From Morinoia aosen (taxonomy: Eukaryota; Arthropoda; Malacostraca; Amphipoda; Talitridae), in NCBI GenBank assembly GCA_030386875.1, contig CM059579.1, positions 18,138,484-18,202,483 of the forward strand: a DNA stretch of 64,000 nucleotides. Direction: 5' to 3'. The translations under genes and the position numbers were made by a program. This document shows positions 22,959 to 32,670 of this stretch, one piece after another. Numbering within the stretch: position 1 is the stretch's first letter; each line of letters begins with the position of its first letter. The notes beneath the pieces were generated by a model, which searched no databases, was not told the origin of the DNA, and worked only from the letters and a program-made list of their open reading frames with translations.

Positions 22959-23049
22959 TTCTAAATGATTAACTTACATGCACATTGCACAACTCATGAA
23001 TAAAATTGAGCGAAGACAAACGTCACAAAATAGTGGGAGTAACAAATTT

Positions 23050-23420
23050 AACAATAAGATCGTTTGAACCTCAATACCAGTGAAAATGTTCCCCAGAGAG
23101 GAAAGAGAGGGAAGATTAAAAATGTTCCTTAGAGTGAGGAACCATTTAGTATGGGATTAGTATGGGATTGACAGAACGAGGAATCTATGCACAAAACGTG
23201 TCCCCAAACCTACGAGTTTATGGAGCAAGAAATAAGCTGAAAACGGAAGACATAGGTGTCGAAAAAAGGACAGAACTGAAACAGAAAAATAAATTTTCTC
23301 TAGCCAAAAAATATTCCATTTTCAACAAAAACTAACTATCCTTCAGCTCTGGAACTCATTTTCCTCCATGGAGCGCTAATTCCTCTCGTAGATACAATAC
23401 ATGTTCGCCCCAGAGTTGTG
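23050..23420 (-). repeat. Retroposon copy 7 (old)
   Basis: A diverged copy: TTTGAACCTCAATACC, ACCATTTAGTATGGGATTAG (with a short internal duplication of TAGTATGGGATT), GAATCTATGCACAAAACGTG, and a decayed right end near GATACAATACATGTTCGCC. Confidence 0.75.
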
Positions 23421-23969
23421 CGGGAGTCACAAGGTATAAATGTACCAGAAGATTGCGCGAGTTTGGGGTAATGGCCACACTGCGTACGAATAAACATCCA
23501 TTTCATGTTGGAGACAGAAATTAACTGTCAGAGTAACTATGAAAAACTAAATTGATTTGAAGCTTCGCTTTTATCGCTCTTAAGACCGTAAACAAGAAAT
23601 TTTTAGACAAACATTAGCAACAACTTCCTAATAAATAACAGGAAAAAGACACAAGAAATTCCCTAAACATCTGTACTCGCTCAAACGTTGAAAAATTCTG
23701 GTATTCCAAGACTTTCTAAACTGTGTCCAGTCCGTTCAATAATGAACGACAGAAAACACTAATAAAGCTATGAAAACTTTTTTCAATACCTTCAACACTC
23801 AATCGCACAGTTACACTTGCATCAACTAAATATTAAACAAGTTGACGTGTAACAAAACATCACAATAATATTCTATAAATAAAATTCAGCGCATCGAAAC
23901 GGAGTAGTGTGTTGAAAGGACAAGAGAATCTGGTTTCGTTGACACTATGTACACTCATTTAACAATTTT

Positions 23970-24488
23970 AAAGATGAGATAAGGTAGTTGAAACCTCCCT
24001 AACCCCAACAAAGGCGTTCTACAGAGAGAAAGGATGAGGGCACTAATTTATAACTTAGTATTTAGATAACTGAACGAGGAATCCAGTCACAAGGTGCATT
24101 CCCACACAAGATACGTACCGTGTGCATAGAAGCAGTTTGTTAAGGAAATTTCTATGAAGCAAGATAACAGTTAAAAAAAAGCCAGAGGTACTGAAAAACA
24201 GGGTAACAGTGAACCTAAAAATATGGTCCATAATAAAACAAAACCATTTTATTTAGACAAAAAGAAGGCCTACATAACCCAGTCTGAATTTTCCGCCGCC
24301 TGCATGCATGTTTTTCGCCGCCCAAGTAATTAAATCATCTTCCTCCAAAAAAAAACATGCAAGCGGAGAAAAACATGCATGCTCCGGCGAAGAAGTTAGA
24401 CTGGGCAACTCCCCTGGGGACCTCACATTATCTTCTTCTGAGTACTAGTTCCCTTAGATAAAATGGTTGTATCTTAATTCTTGAGGTG
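23970..24488 (-). repeat. Retroposon copy 8, split by a palindromic element
   Basis: The head begins GATGAGATAAGGTAGTTGAAACCTCCCTAAC. It is interrupted at 24278 by a 128-bp palindromic insert and resumes at 24406 with CAACTCCCCTGGGGACCTCACA, ending near GGTTGTATCTTAATTCTTGAGG. The resumed tail is the start of block B, so this copy spans the boundary between unit 2's private segment and block B. Confidence 0.8.
24278..24405. mobile_element. Palindromic MITE-like element, 128 bp
   Basis: Terminal inverted repeats of about 43 bp start CCCAGTCT and end AGACTGGG; GCATGCATGTTTTTC and its complement pair further in. It could fold into one hairpin with a short loop. No target-site duplication is obvious, so the superfamily is not assigned. 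Confidence 0.7.
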
Positions 24489-26142
24489 TTCATTCACCTA
24501 GGTTTGTTTAAAATCTAAAGTTACAATATGTCTACATAAAAGTAAAATTACATATTTTTTGGATCAGAATGAAAATTCTTGAAGTATGTAGGAAGTATTA
24601 ATTTACAGATATAGCAAATAGTTTGGATACTAGAATTTTTGAGCGCTGCTACAACAATCAAATTCATGAGAGAATGAACAAAAATTACTACGTAAATAAC
24701 CATTTGTTCAACCTCCTGATGCACTAAACGATACGTATATGTTACATGGAAATTTTCTTTCGAACTCTAAACCACAACGCAATTAACTGCCACAAAATAA
24801 AATCTTAGGAAAAATTACTGACCTTTTCACTTCATATTAAAATATCAATACAACCAAGTGAGGACGGTGGAAGAGTCACGAGCGAGTTTGTAAAAACGTT
24901 TTATACACTAATCGCAATGAATGTCTAGACTATTTTCCACGTGAGAATAAGTATACATAGATTTTGAGCTTTCATATTTCGAGACAAATGCCTTTTGGGC
25001 AAGTTCTTCTGGAATTATGGCTGCTTTGCTTATCCATCATTTTTGTGACCTATTTAATTTATGAGTGTTCATCTGTTGAATCTCTCTTCATTTGAGTATA
25101 CATCACCGCGATTCCTTATCATTGCTGAAGTTCTAAAATTTGGCGTTTCATGAGAATGCTATTAATTTTATGTGCCTCGGTGAATTCAATTTGTGCTCAT
25201 TGTTGAGCCAAGAAAAAATTAAAAACTTTTGATACAATAATTTCATAGAAAATCGACCATAAATGATTATTCCACAATGCTATTTAAGAAATAAAATCAT
25301 CGAATCAGCAAAGTTGAAACCACCTCGTCTTAATAGAGTTGCCTGCGATTCCTACTCGGTTCCGACAAGAGCTAACCCATATGTTGCTCTACAGCATTGT
25401 GTAGACGCTAATACGAAAATTGTTACAGCCATCGACCACAGGGGGCTTTCGGATAGCGTGACCACGTTAAGTGGCGTAACGAAAGCAATGTTCCATGAAA
25501 CATGCGTTTGTCACGCTATTGGTTACTTGGGGACGTCAATACTTGGAGACAACTTTCAAAAATTGGAACTTGGTATGGCAGTTTATTCCTAGATTCATTT
25601 AAAAATTATATAATTTTACCAATATCATCGCTGCTGTTCGGTGGTGAGCGTGTTGAAAAAATTACCACAACCCGAATGAAAATATATCTAAAATGATTTA
25701 ACAAGAAACAAGAAAAGTTGCAAATTATGTACGACAAAACCAATACATGAAATATAAATCGGCAACATATATAAAAAATGCTTCTTCCGTAGCAAGTGAA
25801 AGCATTTCTGAACAATGAAGGCAAAAAAATTATCCACACTTCAATTTCATTTGCAAAAATATTTCTATTTAATCATTAGCTTCAGTAAATGTATGTCAAG
25901 CTCCCTTCTCAAGACAACTGAAAACTTTCGTACCAGATGAATTCGATAAAAATATCTTGCACAGTGCTTAAAATAAAAAATCCTGGAGAAACAAAAAAAA
26001 ATGAAGAAACAAGAGAATGGTCAGCTCTAGTACAGAGTGGATGAGTACAAAGTGTGATCTAGAGTTGAGGCGAGTTTGGGCCGGCTATTTGCAGCGAATA
26101 CGTCGCCTCAGGCATAGAGAGAACTCACGCGGAACACTTGCT
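24405..26142. repeat. Duplicated block B, copy 2 (no retroposon insert)
   Basis: Counterpart of 19245-21350. It ends at AACACTTGCT, after which the two units diverge (unit 1 continues into the filler and block A; unit 2 into unique sequence). Confidence 0.92.
25263..25592 (+). CDS. Block B ORF, 109 codons, doubtful gene
   Basis: The intact version of the ORF that is frameshifted in block B copy 1. The predicted product has several Cys and His residues (HETCVCHAIGYLG near residues 80-92) but no domain I recognise. No poly(A) signal or splice support. Differences from the other copy include changes of Ser to Cys, Trp to Tyr and Ser to Phe plus the frameshift, so the pair looks neutral. It may be a relic of coding sequence that predates the duplication. 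Confidence 0.25.
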   Translation: MIIPQCYLRNKIIESAKLKPPRLNRVACDSYSVPTRANPYVALQHCVDANTKIVTAIDHRGLSDSVTTLSGVTKAMFHETCVCHAIGYLGTSILGDNFQKLELGMAVYS

Positions 26143-26877
26143 CCATAGCTTCAAAAAGCGTTCATAAATGGCCCGTTTTCACAACTTATGATATATCCGC
26201 TCGCGCTGAATTTTAATTTTCCGTAGAGTACAAGTTGTAGTGGCGAAAGACTACGAACGACCTCAAATTTTTTTACTCGCTTTGTAAAAAGCCATGCGCT
26301 ACAGATCCCTGTGCAATGTTACTCGCTAAAATCTAGATGAATCAAATAAAGTAATTAAGGAACATTCACAAATAACGCCAAATTAAATTATATTGAAACA
26401 GGATAAGGTTTACTTCCATGCATTTGTTTCACCTTTCATAAAAGTAAATGAAATATGCATGACAATGTCCGTAGAGTTATCTACAATTGACAACAGAGAA
26501 AATAGTCCGATGTAGCATTAGCTGAACTTTTGATGCGAATCTGTCATTTTTGGCGCGAATTTTGCAAAGCAACATATAGCTATGGCAAAAACAAAGGTCA
26601 TTTTTCACAAGCCAACCAAATATGAAAATCAGGGAACCATATCGTGAATCTATATGAAATGGGCAACAAGATGCCTTGAAGAAGTTTGGTATGATTTACT
26701 TAAAGTTAAGACTTGAGTTCCAACTATGTAACAACTGATATGGCAGGTTTCAATTAAAAATATTATTTAGTAGCATTTAGTAGATGAAATATGAAGTAGA
26801 CACGCTCAGCAATACAGGTACTCACACGAGACGCATTATTTTCGTGCAAGTGAACCGCTGTAGAAGGAACGACTTAA
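26143..26877. other. No feature recognised
   Basis: AT-rich unique sequence. The last 4 bp (TTAA at 26874-26877) are the target site of the next element. Confidence 0.45.
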
Positions 26878-27102
26878 CACTTTGACTGCGACTTGCGCCA
26901 CCGTTGGTACACGGAGGTAATTTTCATAATGCTGCTGACCGACCAGTGGTCGCAAATGCAATTTTCATAAATACTTAATCGAAGCTAAATGAATGCACGA
27001 TTCAGTTCATGTATAGCGTTTTCAAATAGTTTACTACAATTGACTTTAAATTTTAATTTGGCATTGAACTTCCTGTAATATTTAGTAGTTGTAGTCAAAG
27101 TG
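26878..27102. mobile_element. piggyBac-type MITE, type 1 (intact TTAA flanks)
   Basis: A 225-bp element with ends CACTTTGACTGCGAC and GTAGTCAAAGTG, flanked by TTAA on both sides (26874-26877 and 27103-27106), the diagnostic piggyBac target duplication. There is no coding capacity. A second copy of the same length is at 34510-34734. Confidence 0.85.
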
Positions 27103-27202
27103 TTAATTGGGGGGGAACTCACGCCACGGAGCTGCACCGCACGTACTACAGCGGCATAAACAAGAAACGCGCCTCAAAAGCTGCAGTTCAACTCAAACTT
27201 AA

Positions 27203-27466
27203 CACGGTGACGACGTATATTGGAGCACTTGTGTACCGCCAGGGAAATTGCTCATTCACGTACCAGTATCAATGAACAGTATTTCCATTAGTTCATTACC
27301 TTTATTTAAAATAGACTTTAGCGAACAATTTGAAATATTATCGTGAAATTAAATCTTCCGAGCTTTTTAAAAAGGATAACAATGTAATTGAGCATTAAAG
27401 ACGGTTTTCAATTGTACTACTTTCAACTAAACCATTCGTAGCAACCGTGCAAACGTGGCCAACATG
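27203..27466. mobile_element. piggyBac-type MITE, type 2 (degraded)
   Basis: 264 bp, beginning after TTAA (27199-27202) with CACGGTGACGACGT and ending CCAACATG, where the expected TTAA has become TGGA. It aligns along its length with the copies at 40114-40361 and 44370-44626: the TTGTGTACC, AAATTG, GTACC(A/G)GTAT and CTAAACCA/CTAGCCAA blocks are shared. It lies 100 bp from a type 1 element. Confidence 0.75.
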
Positions 27467-28129
27467 TGGAGCATGTTAGGCTACGAGAATACGGCTTGAC
27501 CTCTTAGAAACCAATCCTCCATGCTGAAGCAGTGGTAATGCCTCCGATCATGGTTGTACACGCAGACGCCACACAGTCATGTAAAAATGGGGTATACCAG
27601 ATATGCAGAAAAATCGACTGTGTAAAATTCAAACCACTTTGGTGTTGTTAATAATCCATTAATATTTACACCAAATAAATTAGTTCTTGCGCGCGTATCC
27701 ATCAAAGTTTGCAATGCCTCATGGTAGCGGTGGGGACAATTAAGCTACCTGATTAAGCGAGGAAACACCTATTCAGATCTATGAATTAGCATTGTACCAC
27801 TACACTACAACTGGAGACTATCACCATGAGGAAGATATAAAAACATGAAGCAAAGCGACGAAGGCAGACCCTCAGCAAAACGAGGCCTTGAGTCTAGACT
27901 GCAGACATCGTGTGGCATCAAATGGCTGTGGTCGCCTTGATGACCGAAGTCCATGTCCGGAATGGCTCCATCAGTGTTCAGTAGCTCCATCAAACGTTGC
28001 AACACTTTTTTCTAATCTCATGAGACTCACGATTACGCGGAACAAGCATTCGCGTAAATCGAGCAGCACTGAAGTGAATGTCAAGAAACACGGACTGAGG
28101 ACACGAATTTTAAACTTAGTTGATCATGT
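27467..28129. other. No feature recognised
   Basis: No supported gene. Overlapping short ORFs on both strands at 27805-28295 run into the degenerate minisatellite that follows. Confidence 0.4.
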
Positions 28130-28430
28130 GAATGACCTTGGTCTGGAGGGAAGGGATGTGAGTGGCGGTAGAGGATGTGGGGTGTTGCACAAGGTGATGT
28201 GGGATTGTGGGTGTTGCAAGATGGAATGTAAGTGTCGCAGAGAGGGAATGTGGATGTTAGAGGCGAAAATGTGGATGTTGCACAAGATGATGTGAGTGTT
28301 GCAGGAGGGAATATGGGTATAGCAAGAAGGGATGTAGACGTTGCACAAGGAGATATGAATGTATCGAGAGAGAATGCGGATGTCGAAAGCTGGCGAGTGG
28401 GTGCTTGAAGAAAAAACTTGGGCGTTACAG
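28130..28430. repeat. Degenerate 21-bp-type minisatellite
   Basis: A decayed outlier of the array at 30.3 kb: GGGATGTGGGTGTTGCA-like units are spaced at about 21-24 bp with many substitutions (GGAATGTGGATGTTAGAGG, GATGATGTGAGTGTTGCAGG). ORFs on both strands are repeat-driven. Confidence 0.75.
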
Positions 28431-28599
28431 AAGATGTACATGACAAATCAAATTACCTAACATCTCCAAACCCAAAATTATTAAGGAGGCACTGAGCACG
28501 GGTTCCAGGAAAAATGCAGCTGTCTCATTAACATATACTTTACTTCTTAGTAGAAGTCAACCGAATCTCCAACACTACGAAAGTCGTAAATCTCCCATG

Positions 28600-29700
28600 C
28601 ACCTCGACTTTCAGAAAACCTTCGCTTCAGGCTCCCACGGAAGGCTTATGGCCAAATTGTAAGCCCATGGTATTCAAGGGAACTACTCTCGATGGATGCG
28701 AAACTGGCTCACTGGCCGCACTCAGAGTAGCGATTCACAAGCAATTTGGTGACTGGACACGAGTAACTTCAGGGATTCCCCAAATGAACGTTTTAGGTCC
28801 GCTACTCTTCATCATATACAATTATACCTAGACGAATTTCATCTCGGAATCATCAGCAAAATTAATAAAATAGCCGATGACACGTAACTCTGTCACAAAA
28901 CGTTCACCAAGTCAGAATTACTATTCAATTACTATTCAGAATTACCATTCAAGCAAACCTGAACCGTCTTCTCCAATGAACCGAAACTTGGTAAATGAGC
29001 GTTAATATCGACAAATGCTCATGCAGTAACGCATGTTGGAAGTGACAATAGGTACTTCCTACCTACCATGATTGATACTTAATTTAAAGCTATAGATCAA
29101 CAAAGAGATCTTGGCGTCACTATCACCGAAGATCTCAAGCGTGACAAATAAGTAGAAAAAAGCGCCAACAATGCGAGCAGAATTCTTGGCTACATAACAA
29201 GGAACTTCGATCGAAGGATATTAATTATGATATCGCTTTCCAGTGCTATGGCAAAGGATCCGACACCATTTAAAATAAGCCGACCAATTATGGTCTCCTA
29301 CTCCTGAGACGAAATGTTATCAATCAACCAAACAGAGAATGAAGCGTAAAACGATGAAAATTGTTTCCCAATTATGTAACCTCAGACCCGAACGAGGTCT
29401 CCAAGTGACTAAAGTAATTTCCCTCGAACGAAGAAGATTCTTCGGTAAATAGATGGACACCTATAAATATCTAAATGATGACACCTGAAATTTTTTACAA
29501 CTCAGAGGACAACGTTTCAACCACAAATAACGGACGAAAATTAGTATGAATAAAATTTCCAGACAATCCAGGCAAACATTTTTTTCCACTTTAAATTGTC
29601 AAAATCTAGAAATGGCTTCCAAAATATGTTTTCTCGGCTCTGCAAGCACAGTAAATAGGCACAAACATCGCCTTGACCATTTCTGGATACGCAATCGGTT
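28600..29700 (+). pseudogene. Decayed CR1-like (Jockey superfamily) LINE reverse transcriptase
   Basis: The plus strand carries reverse-transcriptase landmarks in order, across several frames. Motif A region reads DFQKTF at 28606. Motif B reads SGIPQ then LGPLLFIIY at about 28771-28820. The catalytic motif reads ADDT at 28873. The thumb-region hallmark DLGVTITEDLK lies at about 29108. A C-terminal stretch near 29640-29690 ends RHKHRLDHFW, like the SFKNRLDKYW-type end of CR1 proteins. Stops and frameshifts are scattered throughout, so it is inactive. Only the 3' part of ORF2 is present, the usual result of 5' truncation. A 163-codon ORF from 29546 starts inside the tail of this gene. Precise clade is not certain. 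Confidence 0.85.
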
Positions 29701-30287
29701 TATATACTTAAATACGAAAGTTAACCACAATTCCAGGTCGATTCAGAGAGAAAAACTACAGACGTATTTCAGTAGGTATTATCTGAAACCCCGTTTCTTT
29801 GAGCAATACAATTGCGAGTCTATTGGTACTGCCTCATCAGAAAGTGGCGTCAGCATAAATGGTGTAAAGATTAGAGGAAATTTAGGCACTAATATTTCTA
29901 ATAATAAGAAAACGGTTAAATCGTGGGACCACACTTTGCGTAACGGCTGCTATAAGAGGTATTGTGCTGGCATAAATATACTTTTGTTGTGTCGGAAAAT
30001 TTATGATTTTAATTGTTTCGTTGGCGCCTGCGCGTGATTAGTGTCTAACGGCACGGGATTTGGAGACATCCAGCAAATGAGTGACACTCGGCTTCATTCT
30101 GTAGCCCTTTTTGATTTTATTGTATTCTAGGTGGGGGTTACATGACAGGAGGTGGGTATTGCATGTGGGAATGTGGGCATACAAGGGAGGGATGTGGGTT
30201 TCACATGAGAAAATGTGGATGTTCTATGCGACAACATGAGTGTTACACGAGAGGAAATGATATTGAGGAGAAAATAAGGGTGATGTA
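29701..30287. other. LINE 3' flank and unique sequence
   Basis: The frame that ends the LINE stays open to 30037, giving about 110 extra codons with no recognised domain. It may be a read-through into 3' UTR-like sequence. A few 21-bp-like units (GGATGTGGGTTTCACATGAG) appear after 30130. Confidence 0.35.
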
Positions 30288-30815
30288 AGATGGGATGTGG
30301 GTGCTCTAGAAGAAAAGATTTGGGCACTGCAGAAGGAATTGTGGGTGTTGCAGGAGGGGATGTGGGTGTTGCAGGAGGGGATGTGGGTGTTGCAGGAGGG
30401 GATGTGGGTGTTGCAAGAGGGGATGTGGGTGTTTCAAGAGGGGATGTGGGTGTTGCAAGAGGGGATGCGGGTGTTGCAAGAGGGGATGTGGGTGTTGCAA
30501 GAGGGGATGTGGGTGTTGCAGGAGGGGATGTGGGTGTTGCAACAGGGGATGTGGGTGTTGCAGGAGGGGATGTGGGTGTTGCAAGAGGGGATGTGGGTTT
30601 TGCAAGAGGGGATGTGGGTGTTGCAGGAGGGGATGTGGGTGTTGCAGGAGGGGATGTGTGTGTTGCAGGAGGGGATGTGGGTGTTGCAACAGGGGATGTG
30701 TGTGTTGCAACAGGGGATGTGGGTGTTGCAGGAGAGGATGTGGGTGTTGCAAGAGGGGATGTCGGTGTTGCAAGAGGGGATGTGGGTGATGCAAAAGGGG
30801 ACGAGGGCACAGCAG
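30288..30815. repeat. 21-bp G-rich minisatellite, about 25 copies
   Basis: The unit is GGGGATGTGGGTGTTGCA(A/G)GA plus one or two bases, highly homogeneous and always 21 bp, so reading frames stay open on both strands as heptad-type repeats. The plus strand is strongly G over C. No protein should be inferred from these ORFs (30290-31120 plus, 30306-31142 minus and others). Confidence 0.97.
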
Positions 30816-31010
30816 GAGGGGACGCAGCGCCCAGGAAGGGACGAGGGCACTGCAGGAGAGGACGCAGCGCTCAGGAGGGGATGTGGGCGCTGCAGGAGAG
30901 GACGCAGCGCCCAGGAGGGGACGCGGGCGCAGCAGGAGGGACCGCAGCGCCCATGAGGGGACGCGGGCGCTGCAGGAAGGGCCGCAGCGCCCAGGAGGGG
31001 AGGGCAGAGG
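30816..31010. repeat. GC-rich ~39-bp derivative repeat
   Basis: About five units alternate GCAGCGCCCAGGAGGGGACG with CGGGCGC(A/T)GCAGGA. It grows out of the 21-bp array and shares the GCAGGAGGGGA segment. Confidence 0.85.
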
Positions 31011-31215
31011 CGCCCAACACCCCCAGGGAAGCGCAGACACGCGGCTCATCTGCGTATCAGCCGCCCCTCTTTCAATTACTGGAGCCGCGCCTCCGTCGGG
31101 GGAGCGCCGAATGGAAATGAGCGAGGCAACATGACCGCGCAAAAACCGGCCAACGAATCGTCCGAGGGGAGAGGAGGGGAAGTACGAGCGATGTAATGGA
31201 AAATGTCAGTGGGGG
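31011..31215. other. GC-rich spacer between two minisatellites
   Basis: Unique CpG-rich DNA (CGCGCCTCCGTCGGGGGAGCG near 31086). No exon structure seen. Confidence 0.5.
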
Positions 31216-32670
31216 AAGTAGATGCGTTGAAAATGTCAGTGGGGGGAGTAGATGTGTGAAAATGTGAGTGGGAGAAGAAGATGTGTAAAAATGTGAGTGG
31301 GAGAAGAAGATGTGTAAAAATGTGAGTGGGAGAAGCAGATGTGTGAAAATGTGAGTGAGCGAAGTAGACGTGTGAAAATGTGAGCGGGGGAAGTAGATGT
31401 GTGAAAATGTGAGTGGGGGAAGCAGATGTGTGAAAATGTGAGTGAGCGAAGTAGATGTGTGAAAATGTGAGTGAGCGAAGTAGACGTGTGAAAATGTGAG
31501 TGGGGGAAGTAGATGTGTGAAAATGTGAGTGGGGGAAGCAGATGTGTGAAAATGTGAGTGAGCGAAGTAGATGTGTGAAAATGTGAGTGGGGGAAGTAGA
31601 TGTGTGAAAATGTGAGTGGGGGAAGCAGATGTGTGAAAATGTGAGTGAGCGAAGTAGACGTGTGAAAATGTGAGCGGGGGAAGTAGATGTGTGAAAATGT
31701 GAGTGGGGGAAGCAGATGTGTGAAAATGTGAGTGAGCGAAGTAGATGTGTGAAAATGTGAGTGGGGGAAGTAGATGTGTGAAAATGTGAGTGGGGGAAGT
31801 AGATGTGTGAAAATGTGAGTGGGGGAAGTAGATGTGTGAAAATGTGAGTGAGCGAAGTAGACGTGTGAAAATGTGAGCGGGGGAAGTAGATGTGTGAAAA
31901 TGTGAGTGGGGGAAGCAGATGTGTGAAAATGTGAGTGAGCGAAGTAGACGTGTGAAAATGTGAGTGGGGGAAGCAGATGTGTGAAAATGTGAGTGAGCGA
32001 AGTAGATGTGTGAAAATGTGAGTGGGGGAAGTAGATGTGTGAAAATGTGAGTGGGGGAAGCAGATGTGTGAAAATGTGAGTGAGCGAAGTAGACGTGTGA
32101 AAATGTGAGTGGGGGAAGCAGATGTGTGAAAATGTGAGTGGGGGAAGCAGATGTGTGAAAATGTGAGTGAGCGAAGTAGATGTGTGAAAATGTGAGTGAG
32201 CGAAGCAGATGTGTGAAAATGTGAGTGGGGGAAGCAGATGTGTGAAAATGTGAGTGAGCGAAGTAGATGTGTGAAAATGTGAGTGAGCGAAACAGATGTG
32301 TGAAAATGTGAGTGAGCGAAGTAGACGTGTGAAAATGTGAGTGGGGGAAGCAGATGTGTGAAAATGTGAGTGAGCGAAGTAGATGTGTGAAAATGTGAGT
32401 GAGCGAAGTAGACGTGTGAAAATGTGAGTGGGGGAAGTAGACGTGTGAAAATGTGAGTGGGGGAAGCAGATGTGTGAAAATGTGAGTGGGGGAAGCAGAT
32501 GTGTGAAAATGTGGGTGGTGGAAGCAGATGTGTGAAAATGTGAGTGGTGGAAGCAGATGTGTGAAAATGTGAGTGGTGGAAGCAGATGTGTGAAAATGTG
32601 AGTGAGCGAAGTAGACGTGTGAAAATGTGAGCGGGAGAAGTAGATGTGTGAGAATGTGAGTAGGGGAAGA
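31216..32670. repeat. 29-bp purine-rich minisatellite, about 50 copies
   Basis: Units contain GTGTGAAAATGTGAGT then GGGGGAAG(T/C)AGA or GAGCGAAGTAGA. The main variants (GAGCG...TAG, GGGGG...TAG, GGGGG...CAG) often follow one another, giving a partial 87-bp higher-order unit. The plus strand has almost no C. The unit length is not a multiple of 3 but none of its three phases has a stop on the minus strand, so a 506-codon minus frame arises with a 29-residue period. I treat that ORF as an artefact of the repeat. Confidence 0.97.

Noticed and set aside
30290-31142. Long ORFs on both strands over the 21-bp array (up to 278 codons)
   Set aside because: The unit is a multiple of three without stops, so several frames are open by construction.
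30288-32670. CRISPR-like regular repeats of 21 and 29 bp
   Set aside because: The repeats are directly tandem with no unique spacers, and the surroundings are eukaryotic. They are minisatellites.
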